From positions 1 through 39,672 of the forward strand of contig CAYGXJ010000115.1 in the NCBI GenBank assembly GCA_964353865.1: a stretch of DNA of 39,672 nucleotides, written 5' to 3'. Of this stretch, positions 1 to 7,976 are shown in pieces; position 1 is the first letter of the stretch; each line of letters opens with the position of its first letter. Below the pieces are notes generated by a model that had not been told where the DNA came from, searched no databases, and worked only from the letters and a program-made list of their open reading frames with translations. The DNA is from RBG-16-64-43 sp964353865. Its GTDB lineage: Bacteria > Chloroflexota > Anaerolineae > Anaerolineales > RBG-16-64-43. A program made the position numbers and the translations under genes.

Positions 1-1203
1 GAGCACTGCCTTGCCGCTGGCGCCGGTGATCCCGCCCGTGACGACGCGCTCCACGAGGTCCGCGAAGTCGGCGGGCGCAAGCGCCGGCCGGCCGTGGGCA
101 TCCACCAGCGGGCGGCCCAGGGCGTTGAGCGTGCCAAACAAGTCGCTGGTGAGCCAGGCTGCCAGCCGGCGCGGCGCGAGCGCCGGGCGGGCGTGCGCGC
201 TGGCCTCGAAGAAATCCGCCGTGGCGCGGTCTTCGACGATCACCTCGGCCTCCGCGGCACCCAACTGGTACTCGGCCATCAATCGCTCGCGCCGTGCATC
301 GGGGAGTTCGGGCAGCCCCGCGCGCACCCGCGCAAGCGCATCGGCCTCAATCCGCAGCGGAGGCAGGTCCGGCTCGGGGAAGTAACGGTAGTCGTGTGCT
401 TCCTCTTTGCTGCGCTGGCTGGTGGTCTCGCCGCGTGTCTCGTCCCAGCCCAGCGTTTCTTGGATCACTCGCTCGCCGCGCGCAAGCAGTTCGCTTTGAC
501 GCAGCACCTCGAAGTCAATCGCGCGCACCAGAGAGCGGAAACTGTTCAGGTTCTTGATCTCCACTCGTGTGCCCAGCTCGTGGCTGCCCGCGGGGCGGAC
601 GGAGACGTTGGCCTCGAATCGGATCACCCCCTTTTCCATGTCGCCGCTGTTGACTTCCAGATAGCGCAGCAGGCGGCGCATGGCCGTGGTGTAGGCCTTC
701 ACCTCTTCGACGGAGAACAAATCGGGCTCTGAGACGATTTCCAGCAGCGGCACGCCGGCGCGGTTGAAATCGACCAGCGAGGCGGGCGGCTGGCTCTCGG
801 CGTGGGTCAGCTTGCCGGTATCTTCCTCTAGATGCACTCGCCGCAAGCGCACCACGCGTGAGCCGGCCGGCGTGACGATACACAGCGCGCCGCCACTCGC
901 CAGCGGCGTTTCGTATTGCGAGATCTGGTATCCCTTGGGCAAGTCGGGGTAGAAGTAGTTTTTGCGGGCAAAGATGCTCTCGGGCAGCACTTCGCAGCCG
1001 AGAGCGAGGGCCACGCGCAGCGCCAGCTCTACCGCGCGCTCATTGACCACCGGCAGTGTGCCCGGGTAGCCCAGGCAGATCGGGCACACGGCGCTATTGG
1101 GCGCAACCTGGGTGGTATCCACGCGGCGGCATCCGCAGAACATCTTGGTCTGCGTTTGCAGCTCAGCGTGGATTTCCAGTCCGACGACTGACTCGAAGGA
1201 CAT
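1..1203 (-). CDS. gatB: Asp/Glu-tRNA amidotransferase subunit B, C-terminus cut off by window edge
   Basis: GatB is the tRNA-binding and kinase-like subunit of GatCAB. That enzyme converts mischarged Glu-tRNA(Gln) or Asp-tRNA(Asn) to Gln-tRNA(Gln) or Asn-tRNA(Asn). The first 401 residues are present; the family is usually about 475-480 residues, so the C-terminal tRNA-recognition (YqeY-like) domain is mostly missing. The N-terminus SFESVVGLEIHAELQTQ is typical. Cysteines 23, 25, 40 and 43 (CGC...CPIC) form the zinc site found in many bacterial GatB proteins. The stretch VCPICLGYPGTLPVVNERAV is a family hallmark. It is the last gene of a minus-strand run that begins with gatC and gatA, but four unrelated genes intervene. 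It starts 29 bp after the protease stop codon, with only a weak ribosome binding site. Identity is very secure. Confidence 0.96.
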   Translation of the reverse strand, partial: MSFESVVGLEIHAELQTQTKMFCGCRRVDTTQVAPNSAVCPICLGYPGTLPVVNERAVELALRVALALGCEVLPESIFARKNYFYPDLPKGYQISQYETPLASGGALCIVTPAGSRVVRLRRVHLEEDTGKLTHAESQPPASLVDFNRAGVPLLEIVSEPDLFSVEEVKAYTTAMRRLLRYLEVNSGDMEKGVIRFEANVSVRPAGSHELGTRVEIKNLNSFRSLVRAIDFEVLRQSELLARGERVIQETLGWDETRGETTSQRSKEEAHDYRYFPEPDLPPLRIEADALARVRAGLPELPDARRERLMAEYQLGAAEAEVIVEDRATADFFEASAHARPALAPRRLAAWLTSDLFGTLNALGRPLVDAHGRPALAPADFADLVERVVTGGITGASGKAVL

Positions 1204-1232
1204 GCGCGGAGTCTCTTTCGGCGCCCGGCAGT

Positions 1233-3257
1233 CTACGGCCGCAGCACCTTGAAGTTATCGAACAGGATGTCGGTGCCCGCCTCGTCGAACGTACCGGCGA
1301 TCAGGCCCACGCCGCCGTTGGCGAAAGTGGCGTCGGTGACTTGCGCCACCAATGAGTTGTTCGCATACAGCCGTAGCGACGACCCCACGCATTCTGCGCG
1401 CATATGGTTGGTGGCTTCCCCTTGATGGATGGCCTCGCTCGGCTGATACTTGTCACTCGACAGCGCCATCCATTCGCCGCCGGAGTACATGCCGATGAGG
1501 GCGTATCCATCGCTGGTGATCTCGAAGAAGTAGAAGTTGTCCCGGTCTACGTAGCGGCAGATCGCGCCAAAGTCGTTGGTCAGCGGTCCGCCGATCATCG
1601 TCGCGTCTACCTCAATAACGGCATCTTCCAACTCCAGCTCAGGCAATCCCCACACATCCGCCTGGGTGTTGTTGACCCACAGTCGATAGCCGCCCTGGGC
1701 ATAGTCGGTGATGACAGTTTCCTCAAAGCGATGGGGCCATCCAGAATCGACATCGGAGAAGTCGTCGGCGAATAACACTTTGCCCGTTGCCGCCGACTGC
1801 GTCCCCAGTTTGCGCGCCTCGAAGTTGTCGAAGGCGACGGTCAGCCCGCCCTTCTCCCAGGTGCCGGCAATCAGCCCGGCGCTGCCATCCGCCAGATCTT
1901 CGTCCGTCGCTTCGCCAAGCACCGCGCCGTCCGCCATGAGGGTCAGCTGGTTGCCGATGCAGGCCGCCCCAATCGTGGTGGTCACACTTGTGTGCACATC
2001 GCTCGACTGGGTCCAATCGATGATCGCCGTTGTTTCATCGTTGACGCTCTTCCAGATCGAGAAGTATCCATCCTCGCTGATCTCGAGGGCGTAGAAGTTG
2101 CGGCCGTCTTGGTAGCGGCACAGGAGCCCGAAGTCGCCTTCGCTGGTGGAGGTCAGGACCCGCGCATCCACCGAGAGGATGACATCCGGCGGTGTGTCCA
2201 CTGGGGCGGGCGCCCAGCTCCAAAAACTGTCAGACGTCACGTCCATCCGGTAGTTCCCACCGGAGTATGCGCGCTGGGTGTCCTCGGTGCTGTCTTGCGG
2301 CCACCCGCTGTTGGCGCTGGAGAAGTCGTCGGCGAAGATCACCTCGCCCGCGGTCGGCGCGCGCGCTGGTTCACTGGGCGCTGCGACGATCATCACCCGG
2401 CCCTCGGCCGCAGCGTTGATCAGCGGCATGGCCAGTCTCACCGGGCGCAGCGCATTGATGAACCCGCCGGTCGGAATGCAGGTGTCGTTGTCGTCGACAC
2501 GCCCGTCGCGGTTGGTGTCGGCCAGCGGCCGGCAATCGACGATGTCCGCATCGCCGCCCGAGCCCACCTGGGTGGGGATGCCGATCAGTTCGCCCTGGCC
2601 GTTGAGCGCCATGCCACCGCTGTTGCCGCCGGCGATTGTGGCGGAGGTCTTGATGAAAGCGCGCTTGCCGACGTTGCTTTCGGCGGTGAACCCGCTCACT
2701 TCACCCGAGGTGAGGGTGATCGTCTCGCCGCCGATACCCGGGTAGCCGAGAATCGTGACCGTGTCGCCCAGCTCCAGGATGTCAGAATCGCCGATTGGCA
2801 CGACCGGCAAGTTGAGCGAACTGCGTTCGATCGGGTTCCCGTCGAGATCGCTCACCACGCGGATGACCGCAATATCCAGGTCGGCATCGGCCTGCATCAC
2901 TTCGGCCAGGTAGGTCGGCTCGGGCGGCTCATCCGGCTTGAGGGTGAGAGCCACCACCAACCCGCCCAGCGGGAAGTTCCTGGGCGCCAGCACGACGTGC
3001 GCATTGGTGAGGATGAGCCCATCCGAGGAGATGATGGAGCCCGAGCCGCGCCAGGCTGATTTGCCGTCACGGTCTACGGCGATGATTTCGACCACCGCCG
3101 GGTAAGGCACCTCGCCCGCGACGCGCGGACGGGGGGTGTTCTGAATGATCGACCCTGTCCCGGGTGTCGCCGCCGGAACGGGGGGTGTGCCCAGGTTGCA
3201 GCCCAGCACCACTAAGAGGGCCACGCCCAGCGTGGCGAGTTTCAACCGGTGTGACAT
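1233..3257 (-). CDS. Secreted trypsin-like (HtrA-type) serine protease lipoprotein with two tandem lectin-like domains
   Basis: A 674-residue exported protease. The start at 3257 has the purine-rich sequence GGTGGAGGG before it. A longer frame reading back to 3509 overlaps the aminotransferase gene and looks spurious. Residues 1-20 are a lipoprotein signal peptide ending in VLGC (Cys20). Residues 50-290 form a trypsin-like S1/S6 domain with His87 (LTNAH), Asp128 (LDIAV) and Ser213 (GGNSGG), so the triad looks complete. After Ser213 comes a loop, DTNRDGRVDDND (247-258), that fits an EF-hand or dockerin calcium ligand pattern and is bracketed by Cys242 and Cys260. Residues about 304-484 and 493-674 are two homologous repeats (FADDFS..SGWP ... 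GLIAGT ... FDNF), like concanavalin A-type or DUF1080-type domains. No PDZ domain is seen. A likely role is cell-surface proteolysis with glycan or surface binding; the substrate is unknown. Confidence 0.88.
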   Translation of the reverse strand: MSHRLKLATLGVALLVVLGCNLGTPPVPAATPGTGSIIQNTPRPRVAGEVPYPAVVEIIAVDRDGKSAWRGSGSIISSDGLILTNAHVVLAPRNFPLGGLVVALTLKPDEPPEPTYLAEVMQADADLDIAVIRVVSDLDGNPIERSSLNLPVVPIGDSDILELGDTVTILGYPGIGGETITLTSGEVSGFTAESNVGKRAFIKTSATIAGGNSGGMALNGQGELIGIPTQVGSGGDADIVDCRPLADTNRDGRVDDNDTCIPTGGFINALRPVRLAMPLINAAAEGRVMIVAAPSEPARAPTAGEVIFADDFSSANSGWPQDSTEDTQRAYSGGNYRMDVTSDSFWSWAPAPVDTPPDVILSVDARVLTSTSEGDFGLLCRYQDGRNFYALEISEDGYFSIWKSVNDETTAIIDWTQSSDVHTSVTTTIGAACIGNQLTLMADGAVLGEATDEDLADGSAGLIAGTWEKGGLTVAFDNFEARKLGTQSAATGKVLFADDFSDVDSGWPHRFEETVITDYAQGGYRLWVNNTQADVWGLPELELEDAVIEVDATMIGGPLTNDFGAICRYVDRDNFYFFEITSDGYALIGMYSGGEWMALSSDKYQPSEAIHQGEATNHMRAECVGSSLRLYANNSLVAQVTDATFANGGVGLIAGTFDEAGTDILFDNFKVLRP

Positions 3258-3277
3258 GCGTCCCTCCACCTCGAGCC

Positions 3278-4438
3278 TCATCCGCGCCGCCGCAAGAAGC
3301 GCTCCATCCGGTTGAGCGCTTCTTCTATTTGTTCGTAGGCTGTCGCATACGAGCAGCGCACGAAGCCGGCTCCGGCCGCGCCAAACGCCGTCCCCGGCAC
3401 CACCGCCAGGCGTTCCTCTTCCAGCAGCCGTTCGGCGAATTGCGTGTCGTCCATGCCGCTGCGCATAATCGAAGGGAAGGCATAGAAGGCGCCGCGCGGC
3501 TCGAAGCACGTGAGGCCGAGCTGATTGAGCCCGCCCACGATCAGCCGTCGGCGCCGGTCGTACTCACTGACCATCTTCTCGACGAATGCTTCGCCCTCTG
3601 CCAGCGCCGTGACCGCCGCCACCTGGGCCGTGGTGGGCGCCGACATGATCGTGTACTGGTGTACCTTGCGCATCGCGGCCAGCAATTCGGCCGGCGCGGC
3701 GGCATAGCCGATGCGCCAGCCGGTCATGGCGTAAGCCTTGGAGAACCCGCCCAGGGTGATGGTGCGTTCGCGCATGCGCGGCAGCGAGGCAAAGCACACA
3801 TGCTCCACGCCATACACCAGGCGGTCGTAGATCTCGTCCGATATGACAAAGATATCTCGCCGCTCGGCCAGGTCGGCCACCTGCTCGAGCGCGGCGCGGC
3901 TCATCACCGCACCGGTGGGGTTGTTCGGGTAGCCGATCAGGACGGCCTTCGTGCGCGGTGTGATCGCCCGCTCGATGTCTTCCGCCGTCACCTGGAACGA
4001 ATCCTCGACGCGCGTGGCAAGGTAGACCGGCACGCCGCCGGCCAGCGTCACTTCCGGGCCGTAGGCGACGAAACACGGCTGCGGCACGATCACTTCGTTG
4101 CCCGGGTCGAGCACCGCCACCAGCGCCAGGTAAAGCGCCTCCGAAACACCCACAGTGATGATGATTTCGTCCGCCGGGTTGTAGCGCAGCGCATAGCGGC
4201 GCAGCAGGTGGTCGCATAGCGCCTGGCGCAGCTCGAGAATTCCCGAGTTGGAGGTGTAGTGCGTCTCGCCGCGGCGCAGCGAGGCGATGCCGGCTTCGAG
4301 CACCGGCTCGGGTGTCACAAAATCCGGCTCGCCGATGCCCAGCGAGATGACATCTTTCATCGTCGCGGCAATGTCAAAAAAGCGCCGTATGCCTGAAGGA
4401 GGAATGTAGGCAATGCGCTTGGCAACCTCCGGCGACAT
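3278..4438 (-). CDS. PLP-dependent class I/II aminotransferase
   Basis: A 386-residue fold-type I aminotransferase of the aspartate aminotransferase / PatA-like group. The PLP Schiff-base lysine is Lys234 in GGFSKAYAMTGWRIGY. Other hallmarks are the PNNPTG loop at 171-176, Asp201 and Tyr204 in ISDEIYDRLVY, and the substrate-carboxylate arginine in FVRCSYAT near the C-terminus. The N-terminus has the usual ISLGIGEPDF substrate loop. The start at 4438 has a strong AGGAGG ribosome binding site. It lies between a small conserved-type gene (24 bp gap) and the secreted protease (20 bp gap), so it is probably co-transcribed with them. Sequence alone does not fix the amino donor and acceptor; aspartate, aromatic amino acids and N-acetyl-diaminopimelate are all possible substrates in this family. 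Confidence 0.93.
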   Translation of the reverse strand: MSPEVAKRIAYIPPSGIRRFFDIAATMKDVISLGIGEPDFVTPEPVLEAGIASLRRGETHYTSNSGILELRQALCDHLLRRYALRYNPADEIIITVGVSEALYLALVAVLDPGNEVIVPQPCFVAYGPEVTLAGGVPVYLATRVEDSFQVTAEDIERAITPRTKAVLIGYPNNPTGAVMSRAALEQVADLAERRDIFVISDEIYDRLVYGVEHVCFASLPRMRERTITLGGFSKAYAMTGWRIGYAAAPAELLAAMRKVHQYTIMSAPTTAQVAAVTALAEGEAFVEKMVSEYDRRRRLIVGGLNQLGLTCFEPRGAFYAFPSIMRSGMDDTQFAERLLEEERLAVVPGTAFGAAGAGFVRCSYATAYEQIEEALNRMERFLRRRG

Positions 4439-4462
4439 GCAGCCTCCTGATCTGGGGTCGGC

Positions 4463-4714
4463 TTACGGCGAGGCCGGTGGGCGGCTCTCGTCCGCCGCCG
4501 TTTCCAGCGGGTGCACCCGCCACTCGTCGTACAGCTCGACATACAACAACTCGAAGCGTGCGCCCGCCGCGGTGCGCACGCGGAACCTCGTGCCGCCCGG
4601 AATGCGCCACTGCGCCTCCACCGTGGCCACCTCGTAGCGCATGCCGTGCCAAGTGAGCGCCAGCGGCCGCTCGGCGTAGGCAAACCCGGAGTGACACTCG
4701 ACCCGTTCGCCCAT
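4463..4714 (-). CDS. Small protein resembling DUF6504
   Basis: An 83-residue protein starting MGERVECHSGF, 10 bp after the nucleotidyltransferase stop codon. A longer reading from 4759 would overlap that gene and is less likely. The pattern PLALTWHGMRYEV...QWRI...FRVRT...FELLYVELYDEWRVHPLE suggests a compact, mostly beta-strand domain with conserved Trp, Arg and Tyr positions. It is reminiscent of the small DUF6504 family, whose function is unknown. There are no signal peptide, membrane segments or cysteine clusters. No good ribosome binding site precedes the ATG, so translation is probably coupled to the upstream gene. Being a real gene is supported by tight operon packing and a plausible protein; the family assignment is tentative. 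Confidence 0.6.
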   Translation of the reverse strand: MGERVECHSGFAYAERPLALTWHGMRYEVATVEAQWRIPGGTRFRVRTAAGARFELLYVELYDEWRVHPLETAADESRPPASP

Positions 4715-4724
4715 CGTTCGCGGT

Positions 4725-5723
4725 TTACTCGAACCCGACCTCGGATGAATCGCCGACAATCATCGAGCGGAACCCGCCGCGAATGCGCGCCTGGCGCCCG
4801 ACGAGCGAGCCCGACAGCACCGCCCCGCTGATCTCCGCCTCCTCATCCACGACCGAATCGCGCACGACCGAATCCTCCACCACGCAGCCAGCCGCCAGCG
4901 AGGCATACGGCCCGATCACCGCGCGCTCGACGCGCGCTGCGGGATCCACAAAGACCGGCGGAACGACGACCACGCCGGGGCGCGCCGCCGAGGCGGAGGC
5001 CGAATTCTCCCGTCCGTGATCGAGCAGGTAGCGATTGGTGTGCAGCAGCGCATCCGGTTTGCCGCAGTCCTCCCACACCTCCACTGGTTCGACGCGCATC
5101 TTCAGCCCGCGCTCGAGCATCAGGTTGAGCGCCTCGACGAGGAAGAACTCGCCATTGAGGTGCAGGTTGCGCTTCATCTGCTCTTCGATGGCCTGGGCCA
5201 GATCCTCGCCCCGGGGCAAGAAGTAACAACCGACGACCACCAGGTTGTTCTTGCGGTCGGCGGGTTTCTCAACCAGCCGGCGCACCCACCCGCCCTGGCC
5301 GACCTCGGCCACGCCGAAGCGCCGCGGGTCGTCGACGGCTTTGACCCAGGCCACGCCCGCCTCGCCGCTGCCGATCGCCCGCCGCAGGTCGGTCTCGATG
5401 AGCGTATCGACGAAGAGCAGCAGCACCGGACCGTGCAGGAATTCTCGCGCCAGCCACAGCGCGTGCGACTGCCCGAGCATCTCGCGCTGCTCGACGTAGC
5501 GCGCGGTCAGGCGCGGGTAGGCGCGCTGTATGTAGGCCTGCACCTGATCGCCCAGGTAGCCGACGATAAAGACCACGTCCTTCACGTCGGGCAGGTCATC
5601 GAACATATCCAGCACGTGGCCCAGCACGGGCTGCCCCGCCACCGGCACAAGCGGTTTGGGTTTGCTCCAGGTGAGCGGGCGCAGGCGGGTGCCGAAGCCG
5701 GCCATGGGCAAGAGCACATTCAT
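4725..5723 (-). CDS. Sugar-phosphate nucleotidyltransferase with C-terminal left-handed beta-helix
   Basis: A 332-residue NDP-sugar pyrophosphorylase that would make an activated sugar (NDP-sugar plus pyrophosphate) from NTP and sugar-1-phosphate. The N-terminal Rossmann-like domain begins MNVLLPMAGFGTRLRPLTWS, followed by KPKPLVP: the G-x-G-T-R...KPK nucleotide-binding signature. FVDTLIETD (104-112) and VEKP (151-154) match metal- and sugar-binding segments of the RmlA/GlmU-type fold. Residues about 255-325 have hexapeptide-like repeats (V.PPVFVDPAARVERAVIG...), that is, a left-handed beta-helix as in long glucose-1-phosphate thymidylyltransferases and GlmU. The start at 5723 overlaps the gatA stop as ATGA, implying coupled translation; an upstream in-frame start at 5771 lies inside gatA and is not favoured. 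The exact sugar and nucleotide cannot be read from sequence. Confidence 0.9.
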   Translation of the reverse strand: MNVLLPMAGFGTRLRPLTWSKPKPLVPVAGQPVLGHVLDMFDDLPDVKDVVFIVGYLGDQVQAYIQRAYPRLTARYVEQREMLGQSHALWLAREFLHGPVLLLFVDTLIETDLRRAIGSGEAGVAWVKAVDDPRRFGVAEVGQGGWVRRLVEKPADRKNNLVVVGCYFLPRGEDLAQAIEEQMKRNLHLNGEFFLVEALNLMLERGLKMRVEPVEVWEDCGKPDALLHTNRYLLDHGRENSASASAARPGVVVVPPVFVDPAARVERAVIGPYASLAAGCVVEDSVVRDSVVDEEAEISGAVLSGSLVGRQARIRGGFRSMIVGDSSEVGFE

Positions 5724-7195
5724 AGCACGGGTGCCTCCAGGTGCCAGCGGGTCGATTGCTGGTAGCCCCATCCAGCGCGCAGAAGCAGCGCCTCGCTCAG
5801 GGGTGGGCCGTTGAGCTGCATCCCGATGGGCAGCCGCTGCGAGTCGAACCCGCAGGGCAAGGCCAATCCGGGGATGCCGGCCAGGTTGGCCGGCAAAGTG
5901 AAGATGTCTTCGAGATACATGGCCAGCGGGTCGCTGGTGTGCTCACCGAGGCGGAAGGCCGTGGTGGGCGCCACCGGGCAGGCGATGAGATCCACCTGGC
6001 TGAAGGCGCGGTCGAAATCCTCCCGGATGAGCGTGCGTACCCTTTGCGCCTGGGCATAGTAGGCCTCGTAGTATCCGGCCGAAAGCGCGTACGTGCCGAG
6101 CATGATGCGCCGCTTGACTTCCGCGCCAAAGAGTTCACCCCGGGTGGCTGCATAGGTCTGCCACAGGTCGGGCGCCGCCTGACGCGGACCGAAGCGCATC
6201 CCATCGTAGCGCGCCAGGTTGGCCGAGGCCTCTGCCGGCGCAATCAGGTAGTACACCGGCAGCGCGTAATCGGTGTGCGGCAATGAAACCTCGCGCACCT
6301 CCGCCCCCAGCGCAGCCAGGACCTGGACCGCCTGGCGCACCGCCCGCTCCACTTCGGGCTGGATACCGGCGATAAAGTACTCGCGCGGCACCCCGACTCG
6401 CACGCCGTGCAGGTCCGGATCGCCCGTCAGTGACTGCAGATAGGCGGGCACGGGTTGCTCGAGAGTCGTCGAATCGAGTGGGTCATGGCCGGCCATGAGG
6501 CCCAGCACCAGCGCGGCATCCTCGACCGTGCGCGTCAGTGCACCCAGGCAGTCGAGCGAGGAGCCGTAGGCCACCAACCCATAACGCGAGACGCGCCCGT
6601 AAGAGGGTTTGATCCCGGTCACGCCGCAGAACGAGGCCGGTTGGCGAACGCTGCCGCCGGTGTCGGTGCCCAGCGCGGCGGGCACCATGCGCGCCGCCAC
6701 GGCCGCGGCGCTGCCGCCGCTCGAGCCGCCCGGGACCCGTGTCGCATCCCACGGGTTATGGGTCGGGCCATAGGCCGAGTTCTCGGTGGAGGAGCCCATC
6801 GCAAATTCATCGGTGTTGGTCTTGCCCACCACAATCGCCCCGGCCGCCCGCAGGCGCGCCACCCCGGTGGCGTCGTAGGGAGGGGTGAACCCCTCCAGGA
6901 TTCTCGAACCGCAGGTGCAGGGCAGGCCCGTCACGCACACCACGTCTTTGACCGCCAGCGGTACGCCCAGAAGCGCCCCCGCAGGCTGCCCCTCTCCGCG
7001 GGCCGTTGCCAAGCGACGGTCGGCCTGGCGCGCTTCGTCCAGCGCGGCCTCCGGCCGCAGAGCAAGGAAGGCATGCTGCTTTTCATCGAATCGCTGTATG
7101 CGCTGCAGACAGGCGCGTGTGAGTTCCAGGCTGCCGATCTCGCCCTCACGCAGCATGCGGGCAGCCTGGGTTAGCGAAAGGTCGTTGAGGTCCAT
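5720..7195 (-). CDS. gatA: Asp/Glu-tRNA amidotransferase subunit A
   Basis: GatA is the glutaminase/amidase subunit of GatCAB and releases ammonia for transfer to Glu- or Asp-tRNA. At 491 residues it has the normal family length. The amidase-signature triad is intact: Lys83 (VPLAVKD), cis-Ser158 (PGGSSGGS) and Ser182 (DTGGSVRQPA), with the same spacing as in S. aureus GatA. The segments GSSTENSAYGPTHNPWD and GVTGIKPSYGRVSRYGLVA are diagnostic for GatA rather than generic amidases. It follows gatC by 13 bp and overlaps the next gene by four bases (ATGA). The ribosome binding site is weak, so translation is probably coupled to gatC. Confidence 0.97.
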   Translation of the reverse strand: MDLNDLSLTQAARMLREGEIGSLELTRACLQRIQRFDEKQHAFLALRPEAALDEARQADRRLATARGEGQPAGALLGVPLAVKDVVCVTGLPCTCGSRILEGFTPPYDATGVARLRAAGAIVVGKTNTDEFAMGSSTENSAYGPTHNPWDATRVPGGSSGGSAAAVAARMVPAALGTDTGGSVRQPASFCGVTGIKPSYGRVSRYGLVAYGSSLDCLGALTRTVEDAALVLGLMAGHDPLDSTTLEQPVPAYLQSLTGDPDLHGVRVGVPREYFIAGIQPEVERAVRQAVQVLAALGAEVREVSLPHTDYALPVYYLIAPAEASANLARYDGMRFGPRQAAPDLWQTYAATRGELFGAEVKRRIMLGTYALSAGYYEAYYAQAQRVRTLIREDFDRAFSQVDLIACPVAPTTAFRLGEHTSDPLAMYLEDIFTLPANLAGIPGLALPCGFDSQRLPIGMQLNGPPLSEALLLRAGWGYQQSTRWHLEAPVL

Positions 7196-7208
7196 GGGCT
7201 AGGCCGGT

Positions 7209-7496
7209 TTACTCGAAGACCGGCGGCACGCGGAACATGCCGCGCGCGCGGTCGGGGGCCTGGCGCAAGACCTCCTCCGGCGCGAGCGAGGGCCGCGGCT
7301 CATCCGGGCGCGTCACCGAATGCGGCGCAAGCACCGAGGTCGTCGGAGGAATCGAGGAGGTATCGACAGCCCCCAGGCGCGCCGCATACTCGAGAACGGC
7401 TTCCAGTTGCTCGCGATACCGCGCGGCCTCGTCGGCTGTCAGGTTGAGATGTGCCAGATGGGCGATGTGCTCAACTTCTTCGCGTGTGAGCGCCAC
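7209..7496 (-). CDS. gatC: Asp/Glu-tRNA amidotransferase subunit C
   Basis: A 95-residue protein of normal GatC length. GatC wraps around GatA and stabilises the GatA-GatB contact. The start MALTREEVEHIAHLAHLNLT and the C-terminal RPDEPRPSL...APDRARGMFRVPPVFE are typical. The start codon is GTG (7494-7496). A perfect TATAAT lies on the minus strand at 7503-7508, exactly six bases before the GTG. Transcription would then begin at or next to the start codon, so this mRNA is probably leaderless. No Shine-Dalgarno sequence is visible. It is the first gene of a minus-strand operon continuing into gatA and five more genes. Confidence 0.95.
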   Translation of the reverse strand: MALTREEVEHIAHLAHLNLTADEAARYREQLEAVLEYAARLGAVDTSSIPPTTSVLAPHSVTRPDEPRPSLAPEEVLRQAPDRARGMFRVPPVFE

Positions 7497-7502
7497 GCGC
7501 TA

Positions 7503-7508
7503 ATTATA
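7503..7508 (-). promoter_or_regulatory. gatC promoter -10 (TATAAT), probably leaderless start
   Basis: A perfect TATAAT on the minus strand, followed by six bases and the GTG start of gatC. This geometry places the +1 at the start codon. No convincing -35 is seen 16-18 bp upstream. Confidence 0.55.
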
Positions 7509-7946
7509 CCTCACGCACTTTCGTCACTCGCGAGAGGCCCCAGCGCGACGAGCCTCCTCGTTCGCGCGCACGACAGCTCGCGCGATTCTGTGGAGCTATG
7601 CGCGCGCGACTCCTCAGATCCGTGCCTGTCGATCGCCCGCGCCACGGCCAAACCGTCACCTGCGCGACTCCTCGGCCTGTGAAATGGCGTGCGGCGCACC
7701 CCGCTGTGCATCCCGGCCGCCACAATGCGACTCGAGTAATTTAAGACTCTCTTCAACGCAGGATGAACGGCGTGACCAACTACCCACATGTTGGAGAGGG
7801 TACAGATGTTTCTCTGCGGGTGGGGTATCTCGAGCCAGGATGCATGAGGCGTGCGGCGCCCTCAAGTTCCATGTGTTGCGCGTGCTCGTTAACCTCCATT
7901 CACCTTAAAGGTTCGATTCTTTTTACGTTTGCGTCATGCTGCGATA
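7509..7946. other. Intergenic region between divergent gatC and dnaA promoters
   Basis: No convincing gene is seen in this 438-bp stretch. Short frames crossing it have cysteine-rich, biased compositions and no ribosome binding sites. It contains a repeated 12-mer GCGCGACTCCTC (7604-7615 and 7662-7673). It also contains a possible pseudoknot: CCAAC (7776-7780) pairs with GTTGG (7790-7794), and the enclosed loop TACCCAC (7781-7787) can pair with GTGGGGTA (7820-7827). Exact DnaA boxes were not found here. Confidence 0.5.
7604..7673. repeat. Direct repeat of 12-mer GCGCGACTCCTC, 58 bp apart
   Basis: Exact copies at 7604-7615 and 7662-7673, with looser GCGCGA-containing relatives nearby (about 7534 and 7580). 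This could be a binding site for a regulator of gatC or dnaA, or chance in GC-rich DNA. Confidence 0.35.
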
Positions 7947-7976
7947 TTGCCGTCGGGTCATCGTGTTTGCTAGAAT
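7947..7976 (+). promoter_or_regulatory. dnaA promoter: TTGCCG, 18 bp, extended -10 TGCTAGAAT
   Basis: The -35 TTGCCG is at 7947-7952 and the -10 TAGAAT at 7971-7976, preceded by TGC (7968-7970), an extended -10. The predicted +1 is near 7983, giving a leader of about 160 nt before the dnaA ATG at 8142. The 13-mer TGCTAGAATGATG (7968-7980) also occurs exactly upstream of the NuoL-like gene. Confidence 0.6.

Noticed and set aside
1992..3059. Long plus-strand frame over the protease gene
   Set aside because: Opposite-strand shadow; composition rich in Arg/His/Ala and no motif.
3257..3509. N-terminal extension of the protease frame
   Set aside because: It overlaps the aminotransferase coding region in another frame, while ATG 3257 has a good ribosome binding site and a lipoprotein signal peptide.
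5016..5765. Plus-strand frame opposite the nucleotidyltransferase
   Set aside because: Shadow frame; the minus-strand gene has clear catalytic motifs.
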